A stretch of 64,000 nucleotides of DNA from Pseudomonas neuropathica (GCF_015461835.1 NZ_JACOPX010000004.1:310001-374000), one strand, 5' to 3'; shown: positions 8,340 through 16,882, numbered from the stretch's first letter. Program-made: numbers and translations. The notes: generated from the sequence alone by a model not told the origin.

Positions 8340-8507
8340 ACGTCATTGCGTCATTGCGTCATTGCGTCATTGCGTCATTGCGTCATTACGTCATTACGTC
8401 ATTACGTCATTACGTCATTACGTCATTGCGTCATTGCGTCATTGCGTCATTACGTCATTACGTCATTACGTCATTGCGTCTTAACGTCTTAACGTCTTTA
8501 CGTCTTT
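8340..8507. repeat. Octamer tandem array RCGTCATT, 21 units
   Basis: Twenty-one direct repeats of eight bases without interruption. The first base is A or G in runs (A, 4 G, 5 A, 3 G, 3 A, G, then A), and the last units decay to CGTCTTA/CGTCTTT. All frames give repetitive peptides, so it is treated as non-coding. It lacks the spacer-repeat layout of CRISPR. Confidence 0.9.
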
Positions 8508-8809
8508 ACGTCAGCGGACTTATCAAGGTTCACCACACCATCTCTTAGCGTGAGTAAGCGGTAATACGGTATTACCCACAAAAACATTTTTAAAAAATAA
8601 CTCCGCAGTCAATTGACATGATAATCAACCAAGGGGTATGTTCGCTCCTCGTTGCAGCCCAACTAATAACACGTCACCTCGCTAAACGAGGCGACGTACA
8701 CTTGCGAGCGAAATTTATGACTAGCGCACTGTTAATAACTGCCTACATTGAAACTATTCGTCTTATAAATATTTTGCTAACCCAATTAGCCAGCGTGCAG
8801 TTTTGGTGA
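8508..8809. other. 302-bp intergenic stretch, nothing supported
   Basis: AT-rich sequence between the octamer array and the Dam gene. A 63-codon plus-strand frame exists, but it has no convincing ribosome binding site or family resemblance. A small hairpin (CCTCGCTAAACGAGG) near 8677 is the only structure seen. Confidence 0.5.
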
Positions 8810-9604
8810 TCAGAACAGCCCACCCAAAGCTACCGGCTCCCAATTCATGATCACCAGTTCACCGCTGACCTCGGCCTTCACCTGCCGCTGATTCGCTGTG
8901 GTGTAGCGGATGTCCAAAGTCTCAAAGTGGAAGCCTTCGAACACACGGCGGATGTCCGGATGGTCGTTGATGCTTACCATCACCTTGCCTTTGCAGCGGC
9001 GCATGAAGCCGGCCATCCGTTCGTAGTTCTCAAACGGAAAGTCCACACCATAACCAGCAGTCTGCCAGTAAGGCGGGTCCATGTAATGGAAGGTATGGGC
9101 GCGGTCGTAACGTTCAGCGCATTCAAGCCAAGGAAGATTTTCGACGTAGGTACCGGACAGGCGCTGCCAAGCGGCCGAGAGGTTTTCCTCGATCCGCAGC
9201 AGGTTGATGGCCGGAGCAGTGGTCGCCGTGCCGAACGTCTGACCAGATACCTTGCCAGCGAAGGCATGGTGCTGCAGGTAGAAGAAACGGGCGGCGCGCT
9301 GGATGTCGGTAAGGGTTTCGGGGCGGGTCATTTTCTGCCATTCGAACACCTGCCGCGAGCTGAGCGCCCATTTGAACTGGCGCACAAACTCTTCGAGGTG
9401 GTTCTGCACGACGCGGTAAAGCGTGACCAGGTCGCCGTTGATGTCGTTGAGGACTTCGACCGGCGATGGCTGGGGCTTCATGAAGTAGAGCGCGGCACCG
9501 CCGGCAAAGACTTCAACGTAGCATTCGTGTGGCGGAAAAAGCGGAATGAGGCGGTCGGCCAGGCGGCGTTTGCCGCCCATCCAAGGGACGATGGGTGTAG
9601 ACAT
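8810..9604 (-). CDS. D12-class DNA adenine N6-methyltransferase (Dam-like)
   Basis: A 264-residue protein with the D12/Dam order of motifs: PIVPWMGGKRRLA for S-adenosylmethionine binding, VFAGGAAL (motif I) and the catalytic DPPYW (motif IV). Phage Dam-like enzymes methylate adenines to evade host restriction or to time replication. The start used is ATG 9604; a TTG three codons upstream is possible. It lies at the 3' side of the lysis genes on the minus strand, a position common in Pseudomonas prophages. Confidence 0.93.
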   Translation of the reverse strand: MSTPIVPWMGGKRRLADRLIPLFPPHECYVEVFAGGAALYFMKPQPSPVEVLNDINGDLVTLYRVVQNHLEEFVRQFKWALSSRQVFEWQKMTRPETLTDIQRAARFFYLQHHAFAGKVSGQTFGTATTAPAINLLRIEENLSAAWQRLSGTYVENLPWLECAERYDRAHTFHYMDPPYWQTAGYGVDFPFENYERMAGFMRRCKGKVMVSINDHPDIRRVFEGFHFETLDIRYTTANQRQVKAEVSGELVIMNWEPVALGGLF

Positions 9605-9710
9605 AAAAAGCAAGACCTTTACTGTATGTATAAACAGGTGCTAGGCTCGCCGCGCTTTGTGCACGGAGCAAGAGCCTTGGCTGGACTTGCAGGGACCATC
9701 TGCAGGGACG

Positions 9711-9753
9711 GCGGTCGATCCGGATGTTGACGCATCCGGATCGACCGCTCTTT
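9711..9753 (+). terminator. Rho-independent terminator, plus-strand reading
   Basis: A perfect 16-bp stem (9711-9726 with 9733-9748) with a 6-base loop, followed by CTTTTT on the plus strand. It sits just past the spanin gene stop. Its T-run serves plus-strand transcription, but the stem could also slow minus-strand transcripts from the lysis genes. Confidence 0.7.
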
Positions 9754-9754
9754 T

Positions 9755-10297
9755 TCACTTCGGTGTTGAGACTTCTTTGGCGTACGCCTGACAGGCCGCG
9801 AGGGCAATCAGCCCCCGGTCGCCGTCATCTGTGACGCCGATAATTCGTTGAGCATGCGCTGGGTCAAGTTCGGCTCTTGTGGGGCCATGAACCACGCCGC
9901 CGGTGGCGGTGGCGGCTGACACCAATCCGTTGCCGACGCCGGTGGTGGCATCGAGTAGGACTGACAGGCGCAGATCAGCAGTGGCAAGGCGGTCGCGCAG
10001 GCGACCTTGATCACGTTGGGCATCGCTCAAGGCTCGGTAATGGATTTGTTCGCTGGTGGCCAGGCGCTGCTCGAGCGCGAGGCGTTTGTCCTGTTCGGCA
10101 CGCTGCTGCGCAACCGTGGCCAGGGCCAACTGGTTAAAGGTTTCGGTGTGGAGTCGGGCCTGCTCTGCGAGCTGTTTGCCGTAGCGCCAATCCTGTAATT
10201 GCCAGGCGATGGCGGCGGAAGCACCGGCTAAAACGGCCAGCAGCACGCCTTTGGCCGGCAGCCGATACGGCGCCGGTATCAGTTCGCCGAGACGCAT
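9755..10297 (-). CDS. Rz-type inner-membrane spanin
   Basis: A 180-residue protein: an N-terminal membrane anchor (about residues 15-33, LLAVLAGASAAIAWQL), then a long charged periplasmic coiled coil rich in Glu, Gln and Arg. This is the i-spanin plan; with Rz1 it fuses inner and outer membranes in the last step of lysis. ATG 10297 begins MRLGELIPAPYR and overlaps the endolysin gene end. The o-spanin is nested in another frame. Confidence 0.88.
   Translation of the reverse strand: MRLGELIPAPYRLPAKGVLLAVLAGASAAIAWQLQDWRYGKQLAEQARLHTETFNQLALATVAQQRAEQDKRLALEQRLATSEQIHYRALSDAQRDQGRLRDRLATADLRLSVLLDATTGVGNGLVSAATATGGVVHGPTRAELDPAHAQRIIGVTDDGDRGLIALAACQAYAKEVSTPK
9808..10023 (-). CDS. Rz1-type outer-membrane spanin lipoprotein, nested in Rz
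   Basis: A 71-residue protein in a different frame wholly inside the Rz gene. It has a signal peptide ending in a lipobox (LLICAC, lipidated Cys about residue 20) and a proline-rich middle (CQPPPPPAAW). A short proline-rich lipoprotein nested in Rz is the classic Rz1 arrangement. It would cross the periplasm to meet Rz at lysis. Confidence 0.85.
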   Translation of the reverse strand: MPNVIKVACATALPLLICACQSYSMPPPASATDWCQPPPPPAAWFMAPQEPNLTQRMLNELSASQMTATGG

Positions 10298-10842
10298 AGC
10301 ACCGCCCTCGCCCGCCCCCACAATTCCAGCCGATCCTGCAGGCCATTGAGGCCGCCGTTAATCCTGCGGGTGATCGTGTTGAATTCGTTTTGATCGGCCA
10401 GCGCGTTCAGCCCATTCACGAACCAGAACCATGCGGCCGACTCGGCGGCCCACTGCGGCAGCTCCAGCAGTTCAGGCGTGCGCAGCAATCGCTCGTCACC
10501 GAACAGCGCCAAGCTGCAGCGCAGGTAGTTGTCGTGGCCAGTGACCTGGATCAGGCCGCGACCGCGATAGCGCTGGCCATCACCATCCGCTGCCGGTGTG
10601 TTGCCCAGTTTCGCAGCCAGGTTGCCGGTGTCGTATTTGCTCAGGTACTGGTCGCCGCCTAGCTCCCGGACGTACTGCAGCTGACCCGACTCGTGACCGA
10701 CTTGCGCTAGAAATGCGGCTTGGCGTTTCGGCGTGTTGATCTGTCGATGGGCCATGGCTGCGTTGAGGGCGGATACAAAAACGCCCGATTGGCGGCGGGC
10801 GTTGGGCATGATGCTTTGCAGCTGTTGTTCAGTGATGGACAT
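10279..10842 (-). CDS. Glycoside hydrolase 19 endolysin
   Basis: A 187-residue chitinase-like GH19 lysozyme. The catalytic glutamate lies in QVGHESGQL, and YRGRGLIQVTGHDNY is the family's signature loop. It cuts peptidoglycan during lysis. ATG 10842 has GGAG five bases upstream. No holin is obvious beside it. Its 3' end overlaps the spanin gene, forming the endolysin-Rz/Rz1 cassette usual after gene D in Pseudomonas P2-like phages and tailocins. Confidence 0.93.
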   Translation of the reverse strand: MSITEQQLQSIMPNARRQSGVFVSALNAAMAHRQINTPKRQAAFLAQVGHESGQLQYVRELGGDQYLSKYDTGNLAAKLGNTPAADGDGQRYRGRGLIQVTGHDNYLRCSLALFGDERLLRTPELLELPQWAAESAAWFWFVNGLNALADQNEFNTITRRINGGLNGLQDRLELWGRARAVLCVSAN

Positions 10843-10891
10843 ACAAACTCCAGACATAAAAAAACCGCACTCAGGCGGCGATGGGATGGGG

Positions 10892-11941
10892 TTACTGTTT
10901 CTCGATGTTCACCACCTTGAGGGGTGGTTTAGGCCCTTTCTTTTTCTTGCCCTTGGATTTACCGGCTTTGCCGGCGTTGCATTCGACCGTAGTGGACCAG
11001 CCGGACTGGGTGAACACCTGCTCGACCGAATCCGCCAGGTATTCGCCATCAAGCCCGACCTTGAAATCCTGAGCGATGATGGGACGCTCGGCGAAGATGT
11101 CCGTCCGGCCGGGCATTTCAAGCCGCACATCGGCGGTCGAGCGGTTGAACGCAGATAGACGAGCCTTGGCCGCCGCTTCTGCAGCCGTTTTGTTCGGGTA
11201 GATATGGCGGTCGGTATGCACTGCCGGCAGGCCGTCTGGTGCGTCATCGTTGTCGATGGTGACCACCGCGAGCTTGCCGTTCTTTTTGTCCTGATGCTTG
11301 GTGGCCACCGCCTTGTGCGAGTTGCGATCGCCGAGACTGAATTGCCAGCGACTGAGATCGCGGCGGGTCAGTGTGATAGCGCCGAATGCTTTGCCGCTGG
11401 CCGTCTGGCCACCTTGGCGCGGCATAACCAACAGCTTGCCGTCGGCGACCTTGGCCGTGCAGTCGTACTGCTTGGCCAGACGGGTGATGAAATTAAAATC
11501 GGACTCGTTGAGCTGGTCGACCCGAGCAACCTTGGTCGACACCGGACACACCGGTGTCCAGCCATTGCGCGCCGCGACGTCAGCCACGATCTTGGACAGC
11601 GGCACGTCTTCCCAGCTTCCGCTACGGATGGTCTTGCCGCTGCCACGCATGTCGCTGGCCTTGCCCTTGATCACGATGGTATCCGGTGGGCCTGATACCT
11701 CGACCGTGTCGACGGTGTAACTGCCCATGCGCGCCAAGGTCGTTTCGGCATACCCCAGGTAGATCTCGATTGAGCTGCCACGCCGTGGCAATTGCACTTG
11801 CCCATCACGGTCGTCGATACGCAACTCAAACTCGTCGGACTCCATGCCCGGCTTGTCAGAGGTACGCAGTAACAACAGCCGATCATTGATCTTGGCCGTG
11901 ACATCGGCGCCATCGGCGACAATTCGAAACATCGGTGTCAT
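10892..11941 (-). CDS. P2 gpD-like tail protein (baseplate hub)
   Basis: A 349-residue phage late control D family protein, starting MTPMFRIVADGADVTAKIN. In contractile tails it forms the hub at the base of the tube. A lysine-rich tail (KSKGKKKKGPKPP) ends it. It is full length and follows the remnant of gene X. A minus-strand terminator lies just upstream of its ribosome binding site. Confidence 0.93.
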   Translation of the reverse strand: MTPMFRIVADGADVTAKINDRLLLLRTSDKPGMESDEFELRIDDRDGQVQLPRRGSSIEIYLGYAETTLARMGSYTVDTVEVSGPPDTIVIKGKASDMRGSGKTIRSGSWEDVPLSKIVADVAARNGWTPVCPVSTKVARVDQLNESDFNFITRLAKQYDCTAKVADGKLLVMPRQGGQTASGKAFGAITLTRRDLSRWQFSLGDRNSHKAVATKHQDKKNGKLAVVTIDNDDAPDGLPAVHTDRHIYPNKTAAEAAAKARLSAFNRSTADVRLEMPGRTDIFAERPIIAQDFKVGLDGEYLADSVEQVFTQSGWSTTVECNAGKAGKSKGKKKKGPKPPLKVVNIEKQ

Positions 11942-11954
11942 GGATTTTTCCCAA

Positions 11955-11977
11955 TAAAAAACCCGCACAGGGCGGGT
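11955..11977 (-). terminator. Hairpin and T-run between gene X remnant and gene D
   Basis: On the minus strand ACCCGC-CCTGT-GCGGGT is followed by TTTTTTATT. It sits between the X remnant and gene D and would end transcripts from the tail operon, or serve as a partial terminator. Confidence 0.6.
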
Positions 11978-12036
11978 CAGAAAAACAACGTGTCGTTACG
12001 CCTAGCGCGGCTGTGCGGCGGCGCGGGCAGCCTGCG

Positions 12037-12110
12037 TCAATCCCACAAACTGACGCCCTCACTGGTCGGACTCGGCAAATCCGGCAGGACGATGATCACG
12101 CCCAATCGGA
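12037..12110 (-). pseudogene. Tail protein X, C-terminal remnant
   Basis: The last 20-odd codons (LGVIIVLPDLPSPT...SLWD) match the end of P2 gpX-like tail proteins, which finish with a similar ELPD...NLW block. There is no N-terminal part and no start. The remnant joins directly to the N-terminal piece of the tape measure gene, so one deletion removed most of T, all of U and most of X. Confidence 0.65.
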
Positions 12111-12266
12111 ACGGCTGGTGTCGCCAATCGTGCGCTGCAGCACGCGCGCTTTGTTGCCTTCAGCCTCAAGGCGCTTGATGCGCCCGGTCACGTCCTTGAA
12201 CGCGGCGCCGACCGTGGAACTGACGGCACCGCCGATCACCAGCCCGAGGGCGAGTTTGTTTGCCAT
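12096..12266 (-). pseudogene. Tape measure protein T, N-terminal remnant
   Basis: ATG 12266 opens 56 codons beginning MANKLALGLVIGGAVSS and continuing with the VTGRIKRLEAEGNK block typical of tape measure N-termini in Pseudomonas P2-like phages. The frame then breaks at about 12105-12115 into gene X sequence and stops. The family is normally many hundreds of residues long, so tail length determination is lost. Confidence 0.75.
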
Positions 12267-12304
12267 GTCATGGCCCTCATGTGCCCAGCACTACCGATGG
12301 CGGC

Positions 12305-12744
12305 TCAATCCGTGAGCCACCACACCATATCCGCGAACGGCATCGACTGGATCTCGGCGGCGGAAAATCCAGTTTCCGCCGCCAGACGTTTCGCCGCGGA
12401 CTTGATCACGCTGGGGTTAAAGCCCGTCGTCGTTGTCCATGCGAAAATAGCCGGCCTGCAAGCGGTTAAAATCCACCAGCTTCAGCCCCTCCAGATCCGC
12501 CACACGCGCACCGGACAATGCAGCGAACAACACCAGCTCGCGCTGCTCATCATCGCCACCCACTTCACGGTTGGCCGCCCGCACGTCGCCCAGCCGCGCG
12601 CACTTCACGCACCGTCGGGTTACGCAGGTTCAACGTCTCGACGTCGATGCTATTGGCTTGGCTTGGGCGGGTCAGCGTTACGACGGCACCGACTGCACTG
12701 AGCGACAGCCAGGCCGGAAGGTTTTTAGCGATTGCTTGAGTCAT
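12305..12744 (-). pseudogene. Tail assembly chaperones gpE/gpE', frameshifted
   Basis: ATG 12744 starts MTQAIAKNLPAWLSL, the gpE-type chaperone. An extra base in a G-run (forward CCC at 12589-12591) breaks the frame; the remaining gpE sequence (DDEQRELVLFAALSG) continues in the next frame to a stop at 12417. A third frame then gives the E' extension, GFNPSVIKSAAKRLAAE to FADMVWWLTD, ending at 12305. The overlap of E and E' fits the conserved programmed frameshift of tail chaperones. The break inside E is extra and should inactivate it, unless it is a sequencing error. Confidence 0.75.
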
Positions 12745-12757
12745 CTGAATCTATTCC

Positions 12758-13261
12758 TTACAGGCCGAGTGCTTGGCGCACTTCGAGCAGTTGGTCTTTA
12801 CCGTCGATCACCTGAATGCCGGCGACCATGTCGATCTCGTACATCAGGCGCCCGTCGATTTCGAGCTTGTAGTACGTGACCGCAACGGCGTGTTTGATCT
12901 CGGCAGCATCACCGGCTTTCCAGTCACCCAGATCGACCTCTTTGAGGCGACCGCGCAGGGTGGCAACAACCGCTGTCACCGCCCCCTTTTGGCCCTTGAA
13001 GGCACCTCGGAACGTGGCGTTGAACGCTGTGCCATCAGCCAGGCCGAAGTATTTGAGCGACTCACGGCGCACGCCCTTGGTGACAAACGAGGCTTCCATT
13101 TTTTCAAGCCCCTGATCCATATCGATGGGGCCAGCCATGCCGCCGCCACGATATTCGTCGGTCTTGGTGGTCAGCTTGGGCAGCGTCAGGCTCGGCACGT
13201 CGCCGGAAAAGTTCACGCCGTCGACGAACAGGTTGGTGTTGTACAAAGTCTGAGGAATCAT
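12758..13261 (-). CDS. Major tail tube protein (P2 gpFII)
   Basis: A 167-residue full-length tube protein (MIPQTLYNTNLFVDG...), matching the P2 FII family in length and in the GGGMAGPIDMDQGLEKME block. Stacked hexamers form the inner tube through the contractile sheath. It lies 13 bp after the sheath gene, as in P2. Confidence 0.95.
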   Translation of the reverse strand: MIPQTLYNTNLFVDGVNFSGDVPSLTLPKLTTKTDEYRGGGMAGPIDMDQGLEKMEASFVTKGVRRESLKYFGLADGTAFNATFRGAFKGQKGAVTAVVATLRGRLKEVDLGDWKAGDAAEIKHAVAVTYYKLEIDGRLMYEIDMVAGIQVIDGKDQLLEVRQALGL

Positions 13262-13274
13262 TTGCTACGCCCCC

Positions 13275-14441
13275 TTAGGCTGCTTCAAGCACTTCGGTCA
13301 TCCACTGATCGGTGACTTCGAAAAGGAAATTCGGGTTCTCTGCCGGCGGCACGTCGGTGAAACGGATGCGCCAATACACCTTGCCCTGGGCGATCTGGCT
13401 GGCCGTGTTCAGTTCGGTGTCGGGGAACACTTCAAAGTTGATGATTGCGCCTTGGGCTTTCAGGTCGCGCATGAACGCATCCAGACCGTTGGTGACATCG
13501 GTCACGTAGGTCTTGGTGATCGAGCGGTCGACCGCCCACTTGTGCCCGGCCTGAACCGCGTCCATGAGAATGAACAGCGTGCGAACGCGGGTAACGAATG
13601 CCCACTTCGGATCGCTCGACAGCGTACGGTTGCCCCACAGGCGGTAACCGTCGTCACGAATGATTGTGGTGATATTGGCGTTGTTGAGCAGGTTGGCCCG
13701 GCAGGTCTCGTCGCCGTCCAGGTACTCGACCGCGCGACCGGTTCCGGTGATGCCAGTCAATTCCTTGTTTGACGGCGAAGCCCAGAAACCGTATTCAGCA
13801 TCCGTCCAGGCGAAAAGGCCCGCTGCCCATGCCGAACCCGGCGCGTCGACGGTCTTGCTGGTGATGGTGTCCCAATACCTGACGCCCGGGTCGACCATGA
13901 ACAGGTTGCGGCTGCCGAAGTTATCGGCGTAGGCCATGGCGGCCTCGTCGGTCGTGCCCGGGCCATCGATGATGCCGATGGCACGCAGTTTCTGCGCCAG
14001 GCTATCGAGCGCCGTGGCCACCGCCTGAGTGGCCGTGTGGCCTGGCGCGATCAACAACCGCGGCTGGGCGTTGAACAGGCTTTTGCCGTCGAGCAGCGCC
14101 TGCAGGCCGGTACGCTGACCCGAGACCAGTTCACCGCCAATGATCGCTGAGGTTTGCAGCGCGGCGTCTTCCAGCTTGGGCACGCCGATGGCGACGATCA
14201 CCGCCTTGGCTTTGACGTAGATCGCCTTACACGCCTTGGTGATTGCCGAATCGGCGCCGAAGGCGGCAATGGCCTCGCGCTCGGTGGTGATCAACTTCAG
14301 CTCGCCCGCCTTGGCCGTACCACCGCCGAGAACGCCCGGTGTGAAGGTGTCGCACAGACCGATAATCGACGAAGACGGCAGCGAGATGGTGCGCGCCCCA
14401 GTATCGACCGACGTGGTCGTGACGCCGTGGAAAAAACTCAT
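13275..14441 (-). CDS. Tail sheath protein (P2 gpFI)
   Basis: A 388-residue contractile sheath protein of normal length. Conserved features include the N-terminal SFFHGVTTTSVDTG, the central NFGSRNLFMVDPGV region and the C-terminal GKVYWRIRFTDVPPAENPNF. It surrounds the tube and contracts to drive it into the target. It is intact, unlike the chaperone and tape measure genes downstream in the same transcription unit. Confidence 0.96.
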   Translation of the reverse strand: MSFFHGVTTTSVDTGARTISLPSSSIIGLCDTFTPGVLGGGTAKAGELKLITTEREAIAAFGADSAITKACKAIYVKAKAVIVAIGVPKLEDAALQTSAIIGGELVSGQRTGLQALLDGKSLFNAQPRLLIAPGHTATQAVATALDSLAQKLRAIGIIDGPGTTDEAAMAYADNFGSRNLFMVDPGVRYWDTITSKTVDAPGSAWAAGLFAWTDAEYGFWASPSNKELTGITGTGRAVEYLDGDETCRANLLNNANITTIIRDDGYRLWGNRTLSSDPKWAFVTRVRTLFILMDAVQAGHKWAVDRSITKTYVTDVTNGLDAFMRDLKAQGAIINFEVFPDTELNTASQIAQGKVYWRIRFTDVPPAENPNFLFEVTDQWMTEVLEAA

Positions 14442-14520
14442 AAGGCTCGTTCTCCAGAAACGAAAAAGCCCCGCATGAGCGAGGCCGTGAGGGTGTTGGT
14501 GTTACGCGTAACGGAAAAGA

Positions 14521-14546
14521 AAACGCCCCGTCATTGCGGGGCGTTT
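14521..14546 (-). terminator. Terminator between fibre and sheath units
   Basis: AAACGCCCC and GGGGCGTTT arms (14521-14529, 14538-14546) with a short loop. The minus strand continues TTTTCTTTTCC. It overlaps the stop of the fibre assembly gene and separates the fibre genes from the FI-FII unit, as expected for P2-like late operons. Confidence 0.75.
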
Positions 14547-14970
14547 ATTGAAGCTGCTCAGTCAGCCAACGAGGTGTCGGTGGTCGGTGGTCAACCAGTG
14601 GAAACTCACCGGACTCCGGCCAGTTGCGCAGCGCTCGGCGATACGCTTGAAGCTCGGCGTATTGCACGGCCGTCAAAGTGGGGTCGCTGCTTTCCTCCAA
14701 CTCATCACGATGACGAGCCACTACACCATCCGTTTCGGATAACCGTTGGTCTCGCCAGCTCCTTTCGGTGGCGGCCAATTGCTCATTGCCGGGCGGCGGT
14801 AGGTCGGCCAGAACAGGAACACCATCGCGATCCCAGTCAATTACCTTACCTTCAGATTGCCCTGCCAGAAGCTCTGCGTGGTATTCAGCAGAGATTTTAA
14901 TCACGTCATCCGGCATAGCTGTATGAATGGACTCGTCATAAAAGCCGCGTGCAGATCTCGACGCAAACAT
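14545..14970 (-). CDS. Tail fibre assembly / chaperone protein
   Basis: A 141-residue protein with a variable N-terminus and a conserved C-terminal region (TLTAVQYAELQAYRRALRNW...) typical of phage tail fibre assembly chaperones. It follows the fibre gene by 10 bp, the usual position. It helps fibre subunits to trimerise. Confidence 0.82.
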   Translation of the reverse strand: MFASRSARGFYDESIHTAMPDDVIKISAEYHAELLAGQSEGKVIDWDRDGVPVLADLPPPGNEQLAATERSWRDQRLSETDGVVARHRDELEESSDPTLTAVQYAELQAYRRALRNWPESGEFPLVDHRPPTPRWLTEQLQ

Positions 14971-14980
14971 GAATTTCTCC

Positions 14981-16060
14981 TTATCGACCTATCGCAATGT
15001 AGTAGCAGTTCAACGCCACCCGGTTTGTCGATGATGACCACGCTTGATAGCGAGCGCCGGCAGTAGTTTGGCTCTCCATCGTGCCGAAAACACCGTTCGA
15101 TCCTGGAGTAATTGCAACCGTCAATACCAGGCTATCGAGCGATGAGGGGAAAATCACCGGGAAGGAAAATGGAACTGGTCCGTTAGCACTTCCTGCAACA
15201 GTTCCAAACTGGATTATTCGACCACTCGGCAGCTTCTGGAAGCTATTGATATCTACCGATGAACCGAATGCCGAGGCATATTTTAGCTGTGCTGTTCCCC
15301 CCACCGCGTACCAGTTAGCTCCATCCGATTCGACGGTCAGGCTGTCTCCAAGGCCGAGTGTGATGCTTGATAAGGTTTGGCTCCCATTGAAATAAATCAA
15401 CTGGTTCTGCTGTGTAACGATAAAGCAGGGCTGACTGGCAAACATCACAATAGGTAGTCTTGTGCCCGCCTTAACAGCCGCCGCAGAAGGCAACGTCACC
15501 GTGTAATTTCCACCGGCGCCGGCATAGATAAGTTTTCCAGCGTGCCCTGCATTGAGAGTTGTAACACCCACCAGAATGGCGAAGTCGGAATCATTCCCTA
15601 GCGCTCGCTGAACAAACTCAGTGGTGGGCAGCGACTTGCTGCTGTCGAACTGCGCCGGGGTTGGAGCGGTTGGATTATCCAAAAACACTGGGGACCTTAT
15701 CGGCGCGAAACCATAAGTCACGTTCTGGAACATCAGCGGTGTAGTGCCCAGGACAATTGTTCCGTCAGTTATCAATTGCCAACGGGTATCAGCCAGCGTG
15801 GAGCCCTGTTCGACAGACACCATTAGAGCCGATGTCACTTCAGAGTCTGAATCCGCATCGGTTGAACGAGTCCAAGCGCCTGCTAGCGCTACCCATATTC
15901 CGTTGTCTTTGGCGGTGTTCTGGTTTTTCACTAAAACTCGATCACCGGCCAGCAATGGCACACCGTCGATGGTCAGTAGTCCTGACAACACGATGTTTCC
16001 GGTGGTGGCGACCCGGACCGACTGCTTGTTATCCAGCTTGTAAAGTTCTTCCAGTATGCG
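14981..16060 (-). pseudogene. Tail fibre, N-terminal part missing
   Basis: About 360 residues of fibre sequence. The stretch KQSVRVATTGNIVLSG followed by GDRVLVKNQNTAKDNGIW is a common phage fibre repeat unit, and the C-terminal half is a tip domain. Upstream of LEELYKLDN the homology ends and the frame runs on to 16240 through unrelated phage DNA. No baseplate-attachment domain is present. The junction at about 16060 adjoins an inverted portal fragment. It could be expressed only as a chimera. Confidence 0.7.
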
Positions 16061-16063
16061 TGT

Positions 16064-16188
16064 ATCAACACTCCCGCCCTGCGCAATCTGCGGTCGCGCT
16101 CGCGGGCGGCGGTTCGCAATGACCCGTATGCCTTCAACGTCATCGACAAGCGCGTCAGCAACCTGATCGGCACGGGCATCACCCATTC
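16064..16188 (+). pseudogene. Portal protein (lambda gpB type) fragment, inverted
   Basis: Read on the plus strand this stretch encodes NTPALRNLRSRSRAAVRNDP and continues with YAFNVIDKRVSNLIGTGI, the N-terminal signature of lambda-type portal proteins. It has no start or stop and is opposite in direction to the terminase and tail remnants around it. A simple deletion cannot explain that, so an inversion took place. It joins the terminase remnant at about 16185. Confidence 0.75.
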
Positions 16189-16740
16189 GATGCGCTTGTG
16201 GCCCCGCACGTAGCGCACGACTTTGCGTTCGGCGACGCACTGGGCGAAGAACTCGTCCGGCAGGTCGTTAGCAAAGTGCAGCGATCCCGGCCCGTCTGGG
16301 AATGGATAGCGGTTGTAGATCCAATCTTTGGCGGTGTCAGTACCGACGAACCACAGCTCTGCGCCGTTGCGTTCGGTCTGGCCTTTCCACGTCACGTCAA
16401 CCATCGACGGGCGCTGTGCAATCACCGGTCGGCCCGGCTTGCTCGCGCCCTTGATGGCGAAGATGTTGCGCCAGCGGCGAACGCGGCAGAACTGGTAGAC
16501 CTCATCGGTGTGATGACCGCCGGAGTCGACACCCACGGCGAGAATCGCTAGACCCACACCGCAGGGATGCCGGTAACGAGCCTTGAGTTTCTCGTCCAGC
16601 ACCGCCCAGGTGCGTTCGTCTGCCGGGTCGCCCCAGATGATCTGGTGGTCAACAACCCACCGCTCCATGCCGACGCCGAAGCCCATCACCATCAGTTCTA
16701 GACGATTGGCCTGAACGTCGACGGCGCCGGTCGCTGGTTT
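16185..16740 (-). pseudogene. Terminase large subunit GpA, C-terminal remnant
   Basis: Roughly 185 residues from GAVDVQANRLELM to GHKRIEWV match the nuclease half of lambda-type GpA terminases. The N-terminal ATPase half is missing: the sequence joins directly to the small-subunit remnant upstream. The extreme C-terminus is replaced by the inverted portal piece. DNA packaging is therefore lost. The lambda-type terminase with a P2-type tail shows a mosaic phage. Confidence 0.78.
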
Positions 16741-16882
16741 TATCGAGCAGCGCCTCGGTGGCCTCAAGGTCGATTTTGCCGTTCTCGGTAAGGACCAGCC
16801 GATCCTGACTGGCCAATTTTGAAACATAGGATTTGGCCCAACCGCGCCGGGCCGCAAACTCCGTTTTGCTGATGATTGTCAT
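16735..16882 (-). pseudogene. Terminase small subunit (Nu1-like), N-terminal remnant
   Basis: ATG 16882, with GGAG eight bases upstream, starts MTIISKTEFAARRGWAKSYV, the winged-helix DNA-binding start of Nu1-like small terminase subunits. After about 48 codons (EATEALLDK) it joins GpA nuclease sequence. The frame continues as nonsense to 16649. Confidence 0.7.

Noticed and set aside
8340..8507. CRISPR array
   Set aside because: Repeats are eight bases long with no spacers and no cas genes are nearby.
7921..8548. Frames of 74-187 codons across the tandem repeats
   Set aside because: The proteins are only translations of 8-bp repeats (for example VIASLRHC units) and all three plus frames are open, which repeats alone explain.
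10279..14441. Functional tailocin cluster
   Set aside because: Sheath, tube, hub and lysis genes are intact, but the tape measure, U and X are deleted, E is frameshifted, the fibre is truncated and baseplate genes V, W, J and I are absent.
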